From: Porphyra umbilicalis
Lineage: Eukaryota > Rhodophyta > Bangiophyceae > Bangiales > Bangiaceae
Assembly (NCBI GenBank): GCA_002049455.2
Contig: KV918924.1
Coordinates: forward strand, 62,001-126,000
Reading direction: 5' to 3'
Length of the DNA: 64,000 nt
The number at the start of each line of letters is the position of its first letter. Position 1 is the first letter of the stretch. The notes beneath the pieces were generated by a model. That model saw only the letters and a list, made by a program, of their open reading frames with translations. It did no database searches and had not been told where the DNA came from. The translations under genes were made by a program, and so were the position numbers. Shown here piece by piece: positions 33,569 through 44,630 of the stretch.

Positions 33569-36416
33569 CTAGTGTCTATTTCCCTAATCCTGAGGATCAA
33601 TTGATCCTGTCTTGAGGATCATTTGATTCTCACTCAAAATCGTCGATTCTGGGCACCAGGAGCCACAGATCGGGCTCCGTACGGCCCACGAAACGTCCTA
33701 CTTTCCTTTGACAGCCTGCGGAGACGCACAAACCGGCTTCCATCGCGGAGACGAATGCTGCTTGACAAGTCAGCCACCCATGAGACACACTCCTGCAAAG
33801 AAAAGGTGCTTGGTACTACACATTTAGGCACAGGAGCCGGTCATACACCCACCCCCACCCCTAACCTCCCACGGGCATCTACCCTCTCAACGCACTGGTT
33901 CACAGCGAAATATCATGAGCGGTCCGCACATGCTGCGCAAAGCACTGGCGACCATCCCGCGGGGCACACAAGAACACCTCGGCCCCCCCACTTTCGCGGC
34001 ACGTCGAGCACACAAGAGTTGTGCGTCGAAACTTGCACACGCGACAGCTGCGCTGTGCGAGGAAACGGCAATCGGAAGTACCGGTAAGCTTCCGGCGCTT
34101 CGTTGTCGGCGTCAAATGCGTGCCGACACCGTAGGACGGAGCATCATCCGCAGGCCCCGCCTCAGGGATTGTCGCAGCCCGGTCGCGCAAACCCACCGAG
34201 TCGTAGCGGTTGTCAACCAACTCGGCTGCCAGTTCCTCGTAGAAGTGCGCCTGGATTCGGCGATCTGCGGGCCCTCGAGACCCACAGTACAGCATCCACG
34301 AATCGACGACACACATCCCGAGAATGGACAGGTTCACTCGACTAGACCAATCGTGGGTCCCGTACCTGTGCTCCAGCCGCAGATCGTCCTGCCGACAGTG
34401 ATTGTGGCGATCAATCTGAGCGCAGCACTGGTAGTCCACTTCCGCCACCTGCGGCTGAGGCACTGTCAGCGCCAACCGTCGCGACTCTTCGCCGTCCGGC
34501 AGCCACCGCCGCCGCTCAATCGGCGTCCCATCCAAACAGGTCGAGGCCGTCGAAATGAAGTATCGACGCTTCCGGTCCACCCACATTGTCGCCATGAGGT
34601 CGATCTGTCCCGCCCCGTCGCGATGGTACAAAGCCGAACTGCAACCTCGAGCTGGAATCTTCTTCGTTGACAAGGCCGTCATTGGATTGCGCGTCGTCGA
34701 ATTCTTGACGACACCGGTGAACCGTAGGCCCAGGCCCTTCAACTCGAGTGCCGCCTCCACACTGGCAAAGTACGAGTCCGCGCACACAATACGCCCCGAC
34801 CCCGTCCAATTGGCCACCAGGCGCTTCAAATGCGTGGTGCCGTGCAAGAGGCTTGTCTCAGCTCCGGATTGGCGCTGCCGCTGGTCCGCAGCCAAAGTCA
34901 CGAGATGCAGGTACAGCATAATGCCGCTCCGTCCGCACGCCTTGTTCTGAATCTTGCGCCCATTCTTGGGTTTGCGATCGATTGCGACGTACATCGGCAG
35001 CCCACGGTCGTTTCAGTTGCCCTCTTGCGCGTACCACTTACACATCGATTCATCGGTGCAGAGTAGATTGCTTGGCTGCACGTGCGCTTCGCGGTGGGCA
35101 TTAAATGACCCCACAAAGTCATCCACCAGTGACCAGCGTCGACGTTCGGAGCTCACAGTGGGGTGCACGCTCTCCGCGCTGTAAGTCATGCAGGACCATA
35201 GCGCGTCGAAGTGGTCGCGTGACATACCAGTTAGCTTGCCAAAGCTAGGAGCCTGGATGTACTTGTTGCGCGACACCGTGCTCCATAGGTCCGCACGAGA
35301 GCCAAACTCGTGGCGGGTTCCCAGGACAAGCACCCGGATAAACTTAAGGACCTCCCCCGCGGTCGTGGTGTTGAACCGGCGAGCCGCGAGCTTAGCAGAT
35401 GTCAGGCGAACCATTCTACCCAGCTGCTCTTGCGGGAACATGGCCAAAAAGAAGTCGAGGGGCCGGCGGGTGCACCCAGGACCAATGGCGTCACCTTCCT
35501 CGACGATCGTCTCGCCTGACAGTAGGCGCACGGACCACGACCGGCGCGGAAAGCTTCCCCCAATTGGAAGCGTGACGGCCTCAGAGGACCACACAAAGTC
35601 GTGAGCACGCACCTCACCCGCGGAGGGCGCACCTGTGCACAGGGCAGGCGCCGGCTCTTGGGCATGAGATGCCGGGGGCGAGTGGTCCGTGAGGGGTGGG
35701 GCAGCGGGTTGGGAAGAAGTGGCACGCGCAGGGGGAGGCGCGGCAGAGCCTTGCGACCCGGACCGCAGTGCTGCCCTCACAGAGGCTTGGGAGGCCGGGT
35801 ACACAGCCGAGTGGTCCACTGACGGAGCCCCACTGCGCTTCACGTCCAGTAGCATCAGGTGCTTCTCCACGGTCCCGCTGGCTATGTCCCACGTAGCTGT
35901 GATTCCCGTCATGGAACGGCCGTTCTTGACCTGACGAGTACCACTCGTGACCGTACCAGACACCAGCTTGGTACCCGCGAAAGACCCGTACAGACGGGCA
36001 CACTCAGCATAATGCATGATGTGCACCGCCTTCGCGTGCACCGTGGCGCCCACCACGAGGCGCGGGTCGTCACACCGGCCCATCACGGGTGCCAGGGGGC
36101 AACAGTGCCACCAAGAGGCGCCTGTGGAACCGGGAGGAGGGTGATGAGGGAAAGGGAGAAAGGGCGAAGGGCGTGAAGGCGGGCAGGGAGGATGGTACAG
36201 AGGGCGCAGGACGTCTGCGTTCAAACGACTGTAGCATGAACACCCCGCGTTTTCTTGGACTCCCAAGTGTTCCGATGGGTAAACAGGCACCGCTGATTCT
36301 GTTTCTGGAGTCAGAATTGACTAGAACTGGCGCCAAACGGAGCTATGAGTACTTGAAAATTGGGATCAATTGATACTTAAAGGATCAATTGATTCTCTCA
36401 TGGGAATAGACACTAG
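33569..36416 (-). mobile_element. PiggyBac-like transposon, about 2.85 kb
   Basis: The left terminus CTAGTGTCTATTTCCC (33569) is matched on the other strand by CTAGTGTCTATTCCC (ending 36416). Inside each end are AT-containing subterminal words (ATCAATTGATCC and relatives). The transposase occupies the interior. Canonical piggyBac duplicates TTAA. Here both outermost tetramers are the palindrome CTAG, so either CTAG is the target site or it is part of the TIR. Confidence 0.65.
33900..36083 (-). pseudogene. PiggyBac-like transposase (DDE_Tnp_1_7) with one premature stop
   Basis: From ATG 36083 the protein has an N-terminal domain (VVGATVHAKAVHIMHYAECA). A piggyBac core follows, with LWS..SRNKYIQAPSFGKLTGMSRD, the CTDESMCKWYA motif (first catalytic Asp near 35053), RKPKNG, ADSYFAS (second Asp near 34777) and VDYQCCAQIDRHN (third Asp near 34411). 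The C-terminus is Cys/His-rich (C-x2-C...C-x2-C...C...C...H...H), as in piggyBac RING-like domains. The only defect is TGA at 35013-35015, in frame directly after CKWYAQEGN and before the conserved RKP motif. Both sides continue in the same frame. About 727 codons in all, normal or slightly long for the family. It was probably active recently. Confidence 0.8.
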
Positions 36417-36704
36417 AGCCTCAGGACCGCGATCTCTCGCGATCTCGGACTGAAAGAGGGTGCTACTTTTGTGGCGCACCCCTGCCATGAAAACGCATAA
36501 CGACTGTACTCCAGCGACCAACTTGTTTCTGGACCAGTAGCCCCCATTTCTCGTAACTTGGTCACCGGGTCCACGGCACAACGGCAGGGCGGTTTCCATT
36601 GGCTGGCGGCGAATGCCCGTCATCGACATTCGCACCCTCGTTTACTCCATGAGGGGTCGGACGGTCCCAATGAGACGTGATGCCTGAATCTATTTCCCTG
36701 GACT
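36417..36704. other. Intergenic, no gene seen
   Basis: This short interval lies between the piggyBac-like element and the diverged satellite unit. No ORF or repeat could be supported. Confidence 0.4.
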
Positions 36705-38087
36705 TTAGTCTAGGGGGCTTTCTCACACCCACACGTCGAAAAAAAGATCCTTTTTTCTAGTGCACGGTGCGGGAGTACTTAAAAAAACGTTTTTGGCGGT
36801 CCGTTTGGCTCCCTATGCCGTTGGAGGACGTCCCTCGGCGCTTTCTTGACTACGGGAACATGCGCCGGGGCTGCCCGCATCTTTCTGTGAAGTTGCTAGA
36901 GGTGGCGACGTCTTCATCGCCCGTACGGTCCGCGGAAGCAGAATCGTGGTTAAAATGGTGCGTGAGGGAAGGTGCGGCGTTTACGAAGTCGTGGGGGCAG
37001 GTGGACGCGGCCACGAACGGCCATGATGTCGCAATTCCGCGGTAGATGGCCAGAATCGGGCTCTGCGGGCCCTGTGGGAGACGTCGGTTTTGATTTTTCA
37101 AACAGGGGGTCGTGTCGGCTCTGAATGCGCTGCGGCCTGCGTGGTCGTTTCAGTTCCCGCAACACCCGCGCGCGGCGGGTGGGGGCGGCGGCCACCGCCG
37201 CTGGCGGTGTTGCCGCCGCGCCTGCCGCCGACGCGGCGGTGAGCAGTGAAAAACCGTGCGTACGACGCGCGCCCGCACACGGCAGCGAGTGGCGCCCGCG
37301 GCCGCAGCGGCCGCGGCCGCGGCGGTGCCGGCGGCGGCGGCGGCGGCGGCGTGGCACCCCTGCTAATTTCTCTCTCCACCCCGCCGCCCGCCCCCCCGTG
37401 CCATCGACGGCTTCTTCCCCCCCCTTCCTCTCTGTGGCCTCACATAATCCCCCCTCCCCATCCACCGCGTCGCCGCCGCGCACGTGCGCATCGCGCAGCT
37501 CGGCCTCGAGTCTGCGCTACGGCAAGCGATGACTTCCCAGCCAGCGTCGGCCGGTGGTTGCTCGGATGGTGGCGGCCGTGCCTCGGCGGCAGCCGCCGCC
37601 CGCCACGGCAATGGCGGCCGCTGCTGACCCTCCGGTGGGTGCGGCAGGAGCCCCTCGCGGCGATCACCTACCCCTTCTCGGACGAAGACAAAACGCTGGT
37701 CGTCGAGGAGCGTGCAGGCGGCCGCAACCCACCAGTGGGCGGGTACCCCCCCGGCGGCAGCAGCTGCCGCTCGTGCGGGCCGCGGTGGACGCCACGGCGG
37801 CGGTGGGCGGAGCGCCCACTACGCCAGCAAGCGGTGGTCACGTCGGCGACCGCCACCACCGCCGCCATAGCCGCCTTCCTCGTCTCCTTTTTTCTGATCT
37901 CCCGCTCGTACGTGCGCTCCCAAGCGGCGCCGGTCGTGCAGGTAACGCACACTCGGGAGGCGGTGCTCGACTTGCCTATGTATCTTTCGACGTGTGAAAA
38001 CAGTTCTATCGTTTTGCAAGTCCAGGGTGTTTTCGCGAACGCGCTTTCAGTCACAAAAAACTGTAATGACGAATCCCCTGGCCGTTA
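36705..38087 (+). repeat. Diverged unit of the 1.53-kb satellite, truncated by Harbinger insertion
   Basis: Near 36756 the sequence CTAGTGCACGGTGCGGGAGT matches the array units (CTAGTGCACGTTGCGGGAGT). Near 38024-38085 it matches the unit end (CCAGGGTGTTTTCGCG.ACGC, then CCCCTGGCC.TTA). The interior is GC-rich and strongly diverged. The unit stops exactly at the TTA target site of the 11.1-kb element. The next unit resumes at 49188 beyond it. Confidence 0.7.
38085..38087. repeat. Target site duplication TTA, left
   Basis: TTA directly precedes GAGCACACCC, and the same triplet follows the right TIR at 49188-49190. Confidence 0.85.
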
Positions 38088-38121
38088 GAGCACACCCAAC
38101 AACGTCTTCCCCAAGTTCAGA
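38088..38121 (+). repeat. Left TIR of Harbinger element
   Basis: Complementary to 49154-49187 apart from positions 21 and 32 of the repeat. Confidence 0.9.
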
Positions 38122-38860
38122 TATGCTGACGTGTCAGAAACGTGTCTCATAAATGTGCCACGTGCCTTAATTTCAGCTCTTGGGGATGGGGAAGGTCCCA
38201 CAGCAACGTCAGGAACCGCAAAACGCTCAGATAGAACTTGAATACAGTTAATCTGAATCGGACAAGTCCTCGGACATTCATGCGTGAGAAATGGGGGGAG
38301 GCGCCCCCGTCCCCCATTTTCTCACCGATTTGGGGGGACCCGCTGCTCCTCCCCATTTTTTCCTGGCGTGCCATTGGCTGTTGCAGATTCAGTTCCTTTC
38401 GGAAAACGAGCTCGCGTGGCATGATCAGATTTGAAATCTTACGGCCCGATACTGGCGCTTTCCGGGGCCGTCTACGATCTCGGCGATCACTATCGAGACC
38501 CAGAAAAGCCTGAACGAGTCTGACCGTTTCAGGACCCCCCATTCGACGCACGTTGGGGGTGCGGTGGGTCGCTCCGCTGCCGCTCTCGGTGGCGCGCACA
38601 GCGTGAAGCAGGGCACGGCGGCGGTATCCCCAGGCACTGGTTGCCGCAGCCTCGCGAGATCGATTTTGTCCGTGCTCGCGGCAAGAGGTTGGGGACATTG
38701 GAGGCTGGGAGATGGGATAAACTTGTGGGCCTGTCGGAGGGGGCAGTGAGACGAGGTCCTTTTGGCGCCCCGCGGCGTGATTGTGTGACGGCGACAGGCG
38801 CGTCGCGACGCCCGTGTCCACGGACGACGTCACCGTCGACGACACCGTCTTCTTCCCACG

Positions 38861-40807
38861 ATGGACGATCCACTCGACGTTTCTGCGGATGCGATGCTGG
38901 CGGACCCCATGGACGGCGAAGTTGCCACCGCGGTGGCGGCCCACATGCAGGCGCTGTGGCGCTATCTTCGTCGCATCCGCCGGTCGCGGCTCGGCCGGCG
39001 GCGATATATTGGGTCGGTGCCTGGTCGCCGGCCGAACAAGAACCGTGATTTTCGATCAGGTTTGCGAGCTATTTTGAGGGACTATTTTGGATTGGACGGC
39101 TCCCCTCCCGTATACGACGGAGCGGACTTTGAGAGACGGTTCCGTGTGCCCAGGTCAGTGTTTTTGCGTATGTACCACGCCGTGAGGGGTCGCCCCTTCT
39201 TTGCGCAACGTATTAACGCGACGGGCAGACCGCAGGCACACCCCTTGCAAAAGGTGGTGGCTGCTTTCCGAGTGATTGCTTACGGAGAGGCGCCCGATCG
39301 AACTGATGAATACGCTCGTTTGTCCGCATCGACCATAGCTATGTCTGTTCGAGAGCTTCTACGCTTCATTGTGGATGAGTTGGGTCCAGCTTATTTGCGT
39401 CCCCCCACTCCGGCCGAGCTGGAGCGTATCCTGGAGCGCAATGCGCAACGGGGATTGCCTGGGTGTATGGGATCGCTGGACTGCAGCCATTGGGAGTGGG
39501 CGAACTGCCCCAAGGCGTTTGCCGGCATGTATCAGAATCGGCACGGCAAGCGCTCTGTGGTAATGGAAACTGTTTGCGATGAGGACCTATGGATATGGCA
39601 TTTGTCTGTTGGTTGCCCTGGTTCTCAGAATGACCTCAATGTTATGCATGCTTCCCCTCTGTATTTGTCTGTGACGGGAGGCGAGTGGCCGCCTCGTACG
39701 TTTTCATACACAGCTAAAGGCACCACCCGCACGCTCTTGTATTATCTGGTTGATGGAATTTACCCTCCCTTTGCATTTTTCGTGTCTCCGTTCCCCGACC
39801 CCACCACAGAAGTTGAGACGACATTCAACCGGCTCCAAGAAGCTTTGAGGAAAGATGTGGAACGGCTATATGCCGCTTTAACTGCTCGCTTCCACATGGC
39901 TTTACACCCCGCACGGCATGTCACCGTCGAGTCAATGGTCACCGTCGCGAAGGCGGTGGCCATCTTACACAATATGGTGACGGAGAAGCGACGCGATGGG
40001 TACGTGTCACGCTCTCGAATGGCCGCCGCTGCCCAGGCGGCGGCCGGCGGTAGCGGCGGCGGAGGCGCAGTCGGTGGCGGAGCCGAGGGCGTGGGGAACG
40101 GGGCTGCTGAGACCCCGGCCGCGGCCGGTAGTGCGGCCGGCGCTGCGGCCGGCGACGGGGTTGGTGGGGGTGGCGGTGGTGGAACGGGTATGATGGCTGA
40201 GGTTGGTGCTCCCGCCGCCGGTGTTGGCGCAGCCGGCGGCGGGGCTGGTGGGGGTGGCGGTGGTGATACAGGTTTGGGTCCTGATGGTGGTGCTCCCGCC
40301 GCCGGTGTTGGCGCAGCCGGCGGCGGGGCTGGTGGGGGTGGCGGTGGTGGGACGGGTATGATGGCTGATGGTGGTGCTCCCGCCGCCGGTGTTGGCGCAG
40401 CCGGCGGCGGGGCTGGTGGGGGTGGGGGAGGTGGGACGGGTATGATAGCTGATGGTGGCAGCCAAGCAGCCGGTGTTGGCGCTGCCGGCGGCGGGGCCGC
40501 TGGTGGTGGGGGCGGTGAAACGGATCTGACGGGAGGCGGAGGCAGCCACGCCGCCGGCGGCGGTGCGGCTGGAGGCAGTCCACAGAGCAATGCGAACAGT
40601 CCTGGGGGCAGCGACGGCCCGCCAGCGGGTGTGGCCGCCCCTGTCATCGCGCCGGCCGGCGCGCTTCCTGCCGGAAGTTTTGGCCACGCGCTGAACGCTT
40701 GGGCGGAGGCACGGGACGAGGAGGAGCACGAACGCCTGAGGCATGACCTTGCTGAACACGTGTGGGTGGAGAGAAGCACGCTTCTTGCGCCCTACGTGGG
40801 GGTATAA
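38861..40807 (+). CDS. PIF/Harbinger DDE transposase (DDE_Tnp_4/Plant_tran type), intact
   Basis: The 648-residue protein has no interruption. It cuts and pastes the element in the nucleus together with the Myb-like partner. Catalytic residues visible are D207 in GSLDCSHWEW, D258 in PGSQNDLNVM and E334 in RKDVERLYAAL. CPKAFAGMYQ, YYLVDGIYP and the LHN motif near 369-371 are also typical. N-terminal residues 60-150 form the FRVPRSV/HPLQKVV DNA-binding region of the family. Residues 390-600 are an added Gly/Ala-rich stretch built from 28-residue tandem repeats, followed by a conserved charged tail (AWAEARDEEEHERLRHDL) that is also present in the decayed copy at 19520. ATG 38861 begins the first coherent acidic N-terminus. 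The gene ends 46 bases before a poly-T/CCC tract and converges on the Myb-like gene. Confidence 0.92.
   Translation: MDDPLDVSADAMLADPMDGEVATAVAAHMQALWRYLRRIRRSRLGRRRYIGSVPGRRPNKNRDFRSGLRAILRDYFGLDGSPPVYDGADFERRFRVPRSVFLRMYHAVRGRPFFAQRINATGRPQAHPLQKVVAAFRVIAYGEAPDRTDEYARLSASTIAMSVRELLRFIVDELGPAYLRPPTPAELERILERNAQRGLPGCMGSLDCSHWEWANCPKAFAGMYQNRHGKRSVVMETVCDEDLWIWHLSVGCPGSQNDLNVMHASPLYLSVTGGEWPPRTFSYTAKGTTRTLLYYLVDGIYPPFAFFVSPFPDPTTEVETTFNRLQEALRKDVERLYAALTARFHMALHPARHVTVESMVTVAKAVAILHNMVTEKRRDGYVSRSRMAAAAQAAAGGSGGGGAVGGGAEGVGNGAAETPAAAGSAAGAAAGDGVGGGGGGGTGMMAEVGAPAAGVGAAGGGAGGGGGGDTGLGPDGGAPAAGVGAAGGGAGGGGGGGTGMMADGGAPAAGVGAAGGGAGGGGGGGTGMIADGGSQAAGVGAAGGGAAGGGGGETDLTGGGGSHAAGGGAAGGSPQSNANSPGGSDGPPAGVAAPVIAPAGALPAGSFGHALNAWAEARDEEEHERLRHDLAEHVWVERSTLLAPYVGV
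40205..40540 (+). repeat. In-gene 84-bp tandem repeat (28 residues x 4)
   Basis: Copies start at 40205, 40289, 40373 and 40457 with an exact 84-bp period. The unit encodes GGAPAAGVGAAGGGAGGGGG and a short variable part (TGMMAD or similar). The period is a multiple of three, so copy-number change keeps the frame of the transposase. Confidence 0.85.
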
Positions 40808-40889
40808 ATGGTTTTTTTTTTTCCCTGCTGCGAAGGGTTTCGTTTTCCTTCGATAACGTCGTCAGGAGAGGATCTTTTGGGGGGGCGGC

Positions 40890-42700
40890 GGACAGGGTCG
40901 ACGTCTGCTTGTGACTGCCCCGCCGCTGGAGTTGGCGAGACAGGCGGCGCACGTGTGCGCCGCGCATGGGAAGGGGCGGATTGCCGCCGACGTCGGTATT
41001 GCCGGCGGCGGCTCTGCGTGTTGGGGGCGGGGTGCCCATGGGGGGCTTCCACTTGTGACTGGTCCGCCGCCGGCGTTTGCGAGACTGGCGGCGGGCGTGT
41101 CAGGCGGGGAGGGGTGCTGGTGTGTCGCCGCCGGCGTCGGTATTGCCGGCGGCGGCTCTGCGTGTTGGGGGGGGGGCGGGCACGGGGGGCGTCCACGTGT
41201 GAGTTCTCCGCCGCCGGCGTTGGCAAGACCGGCGGCGGGCGTGTCAGGCGGGGAGGGGTGCTGGTGTGTCGCCGCCGGCGTCGGTATTGCCGGCGGCGGC
41301 TCTGCGTGTTGGGGGGGGGCGGGCACGGGGGGCGTCCACGTGTGAGTTCTCCGCCGCCGGCGTTGGCAAGACCGGCGGCGGGCGTGTCAGGCGGGGAGGG
41401 GTGCTGGTGTGTCGCCGCCGGCGTCGGTATTGCCGGCGGCGGCTCTGCGTGTTGGGGGGGGGGCGCGCACGGGGGGCGTCGACGTGTGAGTTCTCCGCCG
41501 CCGGCGTTGGCAAGACCGGCGGCGGGCGTGTCAGGCGGGGAGGGGTGCGTTGTGTGTCGCCGCTGGCGTCGGTATTGCCGGCGGCGGCTCTGCGTGTTGG
41601 GGGGGGGCGGGCACGGGGGGCGTCCACGTGTGAGTTCTCCGCCGCCGGCGTTGGCAAGACCGGCGGCGGGCGTGTCAGGCGGGGAGGGGTGCTGGTGTGT
41701 CGCCGCCGGCGTCGGTATTGCCGGCGGCGACTCTGCGTGTTGGGGCGTGCGCGGGCACAGGGGGCGTCCACGTGTGAGTTCTCCGCCGCCGGCGTTGGCA
41801 AGACCGGCGGCGGGCGTGTTAGGCGGGGAGGGGTGCTGGCGTATCGCAGCCGTCGTCGGTATTGCCGGCGGCGGCTCTGCCTGCTGGGGGGGGGCCGGAA
41901 CGGGGGGCGTCCACGTGTGAGTTCTCCGCCGCCGGCGTTGGCAAGACCGGCGGCGGGCGTGTCAGTCGGGGAGGGATGCTGGTGTATCACCGCTGGCGTC
42001 GGTATTGCCGGCGGCGGCTCTGCGTGTTGGGGGGGGGGCGGGCACGGGGGGCGTCCACGTGTGAGTTCTCCGCCGCCGGCGTTGGCAAGACCGGCGGCGG
42101 GCGTGTCAGGCGGGGAGGGGTGCTGGTGTGTCGCCGCCGGCGTCGGTATTGCCGGCGGCGGCTCTGCGTGTTGGGGGGGGGGCGGGCACGGGGGGCGTCC
42201 ACGTGTGAGTTCTCCGCCGCCGGCGTTGGCAAGACCGGCGGCGGGCGTGTCAGGCGGGGAGGGGTGCTGGTGTGTCGCCGCCGGCGTTGGTATTGCCGGC
42301 GGCGGCTCTGCGTATTTGGGGGGGGGCGGGCACGGGGGGTGTCCACGTGTGAGTTCTCCGCCGCCGGCGTTGGCAAGACCGGCGGCGGGCGTGTCAGGCG
42401 GGGAGGGGTGCTGGTGTGTCGCCGCCGGCGTCGGTATTGCCGGCGGCGGCTCTGCGTGTTGGGGGGGGGGCGGGCACGGGGGGCGTCCACGTGTGAGTTC
42501 TCCGCCGCCGGCGTTGGCAAGACCGGTGGCGGGCGTGTCGGGCGGGGAGGGGTGCTGGTGTGTCGCCGCTGGTGTCGGTATGGCCGGCGGCGGCTGTGCG
42601 TTCACGGGGGGGGGGGCGTGCAAGGGTGACGTCCACGTGGGTCTGCTCCCCCGCCGGCGTTGACAAGACCGGCGGCGGGTTTTTCGAGCGCGGATGGGAC
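40890..42700. repeat. 144-bp minisatellite, about 12 copies
   Basis: The landmark GAGTTCTCCGCCGCCGGCGT recurs at 41201, 41344, 41488, 41632, 41776, 41919, 42063, 42207, 42351 and 42495 (143-144 bp apart). Degenerate copies lie at both edges. Each unit carries a G run of 6-11 bases and the palindromic core GCCGCCGGCGTC...GCCGGCGGCGGC. The period is 48 codons, which keeps frames open on both strands for more than 400 codons, so these open frames are not evidence of genes. It fills the space between the two convergent Harbinger genes. Confidence 0.92.
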
Positions 42701-43658
42701 CGGGCATGTTGCCGCCGGCGTCTTTGTGCCGACATGTGTGGGGGGTGTAGCGCCCGTCGCCGGTGTTTGTGCGAGGTAATATTCAGTGGCAGGGAATGCA
42801 GGGGATCCCCGAGGGGTGTTGCGCATTCGTGGTAGGATGCGCGGTGCACAGAAGTAGGAAAAAAACCCTGCCCAACGGGGAACAAAAACCTTTTGCACGC
42901 TAAAGAACAAAGCACATACACATCAAACACTACAGGGACTAGGAATGGTCATCGTCCCCACTGGCCTCTTGAACAGCACAGTCGGCGTCGTCCGCCGCCT
43001 TGTCGTGGTGCATGGGCACCAAGTACACCTCATCGTCGTCATCTAAAGTAGTCGACGCGGCAGCAAGTGCCGCCGCCGCCTTCGCCTGCTTCGTCACCTG
43101 GGACCGAGCGCCACGGCTGGGCCTGCCTCGGCCTGTCGACTTGGGAACAGGATCTGTCGTCGCAGGCGCCGCCGGCGTGTTGTGCCCAGACGCCGGCGGC
43201 GATTGCACCTCGGAATCGACTGCCGCCGGCTTGTTGCCGGCCGGCGGCGGCGAATGCACCTCCGACACGTCCGCCGGTGCGTTCGACGACCTCGCGTGCT
43301 CCTCGGACTCGACTGCCGCCGGCTTGTTGCCGACCGGCGGCGGCGGATGCACCTCGGACACGGCCGCCGGTGCGGTCGACGATCCCGCGTCCGTCGCCAA
43401 GGCGGCGGCCGTCCCCGCCGGGCCCGACGACATCGCCGGCGGGGACGAGGACAAGTCCATGCCAGCCGCCGCCATCAGCTTGCGCGCGTGCATCTTGTGG
43501 AAGGCAATCGCCTCAGGGGTGTCGCGCATCTCCGCGGTGTAGAAAAACGCCACAGTTGTCCGCTCCGTCGTTGCCCGCGCCAGCGCCAGCAGAGCGTCCG
43601 AGCTGTCCTTGAGTGTCCGCGACGCGCGGATGTCCTCACTCATCTCCCGCTTGGCCGC

Positions 43659-43666
43659 CTTGGAAC
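43659..43666. repeat. Target site duplication, left (CTTGGAAC)
   Basis: Identical to 44623-44630 and abuts CAGGGGCT. Confidence 0.9.
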
Positions 43667-44622
43667 CAGGGGCTGAGGTGGATAAAGTTGAGCTAGATAT
43701 ATCCGCACAGTATACTCGGATATATCCATATTCATGCCGTAGCTGCGTATTCTTAATGTACTCTGTCCATGCACCGACGATTATAATGTGCCTTAATAAT
43801 TCTCTGAGGTCAGGATATAATGTAATCAGAGTGGAGATACTTTGCCTGAGTTTATCCGACTCCCGGAATCGGCTGTGCGCTACCACAACAGTCTGGGGCA
43901 GCCCTTGCGACGCCGCAGGCGAACAAGATGCCAATGTTGGCTACCAGATATGCGATAGGGGCTGGAACTTCGCAACTAAGAGAGAAATGTGTCTGGCACA
44001 CCTGAGCCGGATGCCCGGACCACGACGTGAAGGTGTTTGGGTATCCGCAGCATGATCTTATCCCCTTCGCGTGAGGAGCAGCCCTGCCGCCCTGCTTCTC
44101 GTCGCATAAAAACTGCGCCTCTTTGCTGTCACAACACCCTCCAGCGTCGACCACTGTTGCACCCCGACGAGCACTCGTCGTGACTTGGGGAGCACTGCCC
44201 GCAGCACCACAAATCTTTCTGTGTCCGACGACGAGATTGTAGCTTTTAGTTTGCACGCTGGAATTGTGCAGGTACACCATACCACTCCAGTTTCCCAGGA
44301 GATTGAGACCACCTCAAAACGTACGTTGGCTGGCGCTAGACTGTGCTGGCGGCGTCGTCGGAAAACCTCTCGTTGGTACATGCGTCGATCCCTATTTGCG
44401 CAGAAGTGTCCTCGGACGGAACATACTCACTCTAGGTACACAGATTATAATCGAAATCGGAGCGATAACATATCCGAATATAATGCTGATCCTGAATCCG
44501 ACCGACGAGGTCAGATCCGAATCCAGATACATGATATCATCAAAAACTCAAATCTGAGTGCATGTCAGCGCAACTGGAGTATATTCAGATTCTATGAAAA
44601 GTGACAGATTCAAAAGCCCCTG
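43667..44622. mobile_element. hAT-type MITE, 956 bp, nested in the Harbinger Myb-like gene
   Basis: The ends are CAGGGGCT (43667-43674) and AGCCCCTG (44615-44622), a perfect 8-bp inverted repeat. They are flanked by a perfect 8-bp duplication CTTGGAAC. The length of the duplication and the CAGGG terminus assign it to hAT. Subterminal GGATATATCC-type words (43695-43730 and 44465-44540) resemble those of the MITE at 13362. No transposase is encoded inside. Confidence 0.9.
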
Positions 44623-44630
44623 CTTGGAAC
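44623..44630. repeat. Target site duplication, right (CTTGGAAC)
   Basis: Identical to 43659-43666 and abuts AGCCCCTG. Confidence 0.9.

Noticed and set aside
38283-38323. An imperfect palindrome (GTGAGAAATGGGGG) considered as a Harbinger end
   Set aside because: The true ends are the GAGCACACCC TIRs at 38088 and 49187 with TTA duplications. This palindrome is internal.
40890-42700. Regularly spaced repeats considered as a CRISPR array
   Set aside because: The whole unit repeats without unique spacers, the unit is 144 bp, and the DNA is eukaryotic.
41244-42707. Long repetitive proteins (465-487 residues) on both strands of the minisatellite
   Set aside because: The 144-bp period is a multiple of three, so any frame free of stops in one unit stays open. 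Both strands are equally open and there is no domain.
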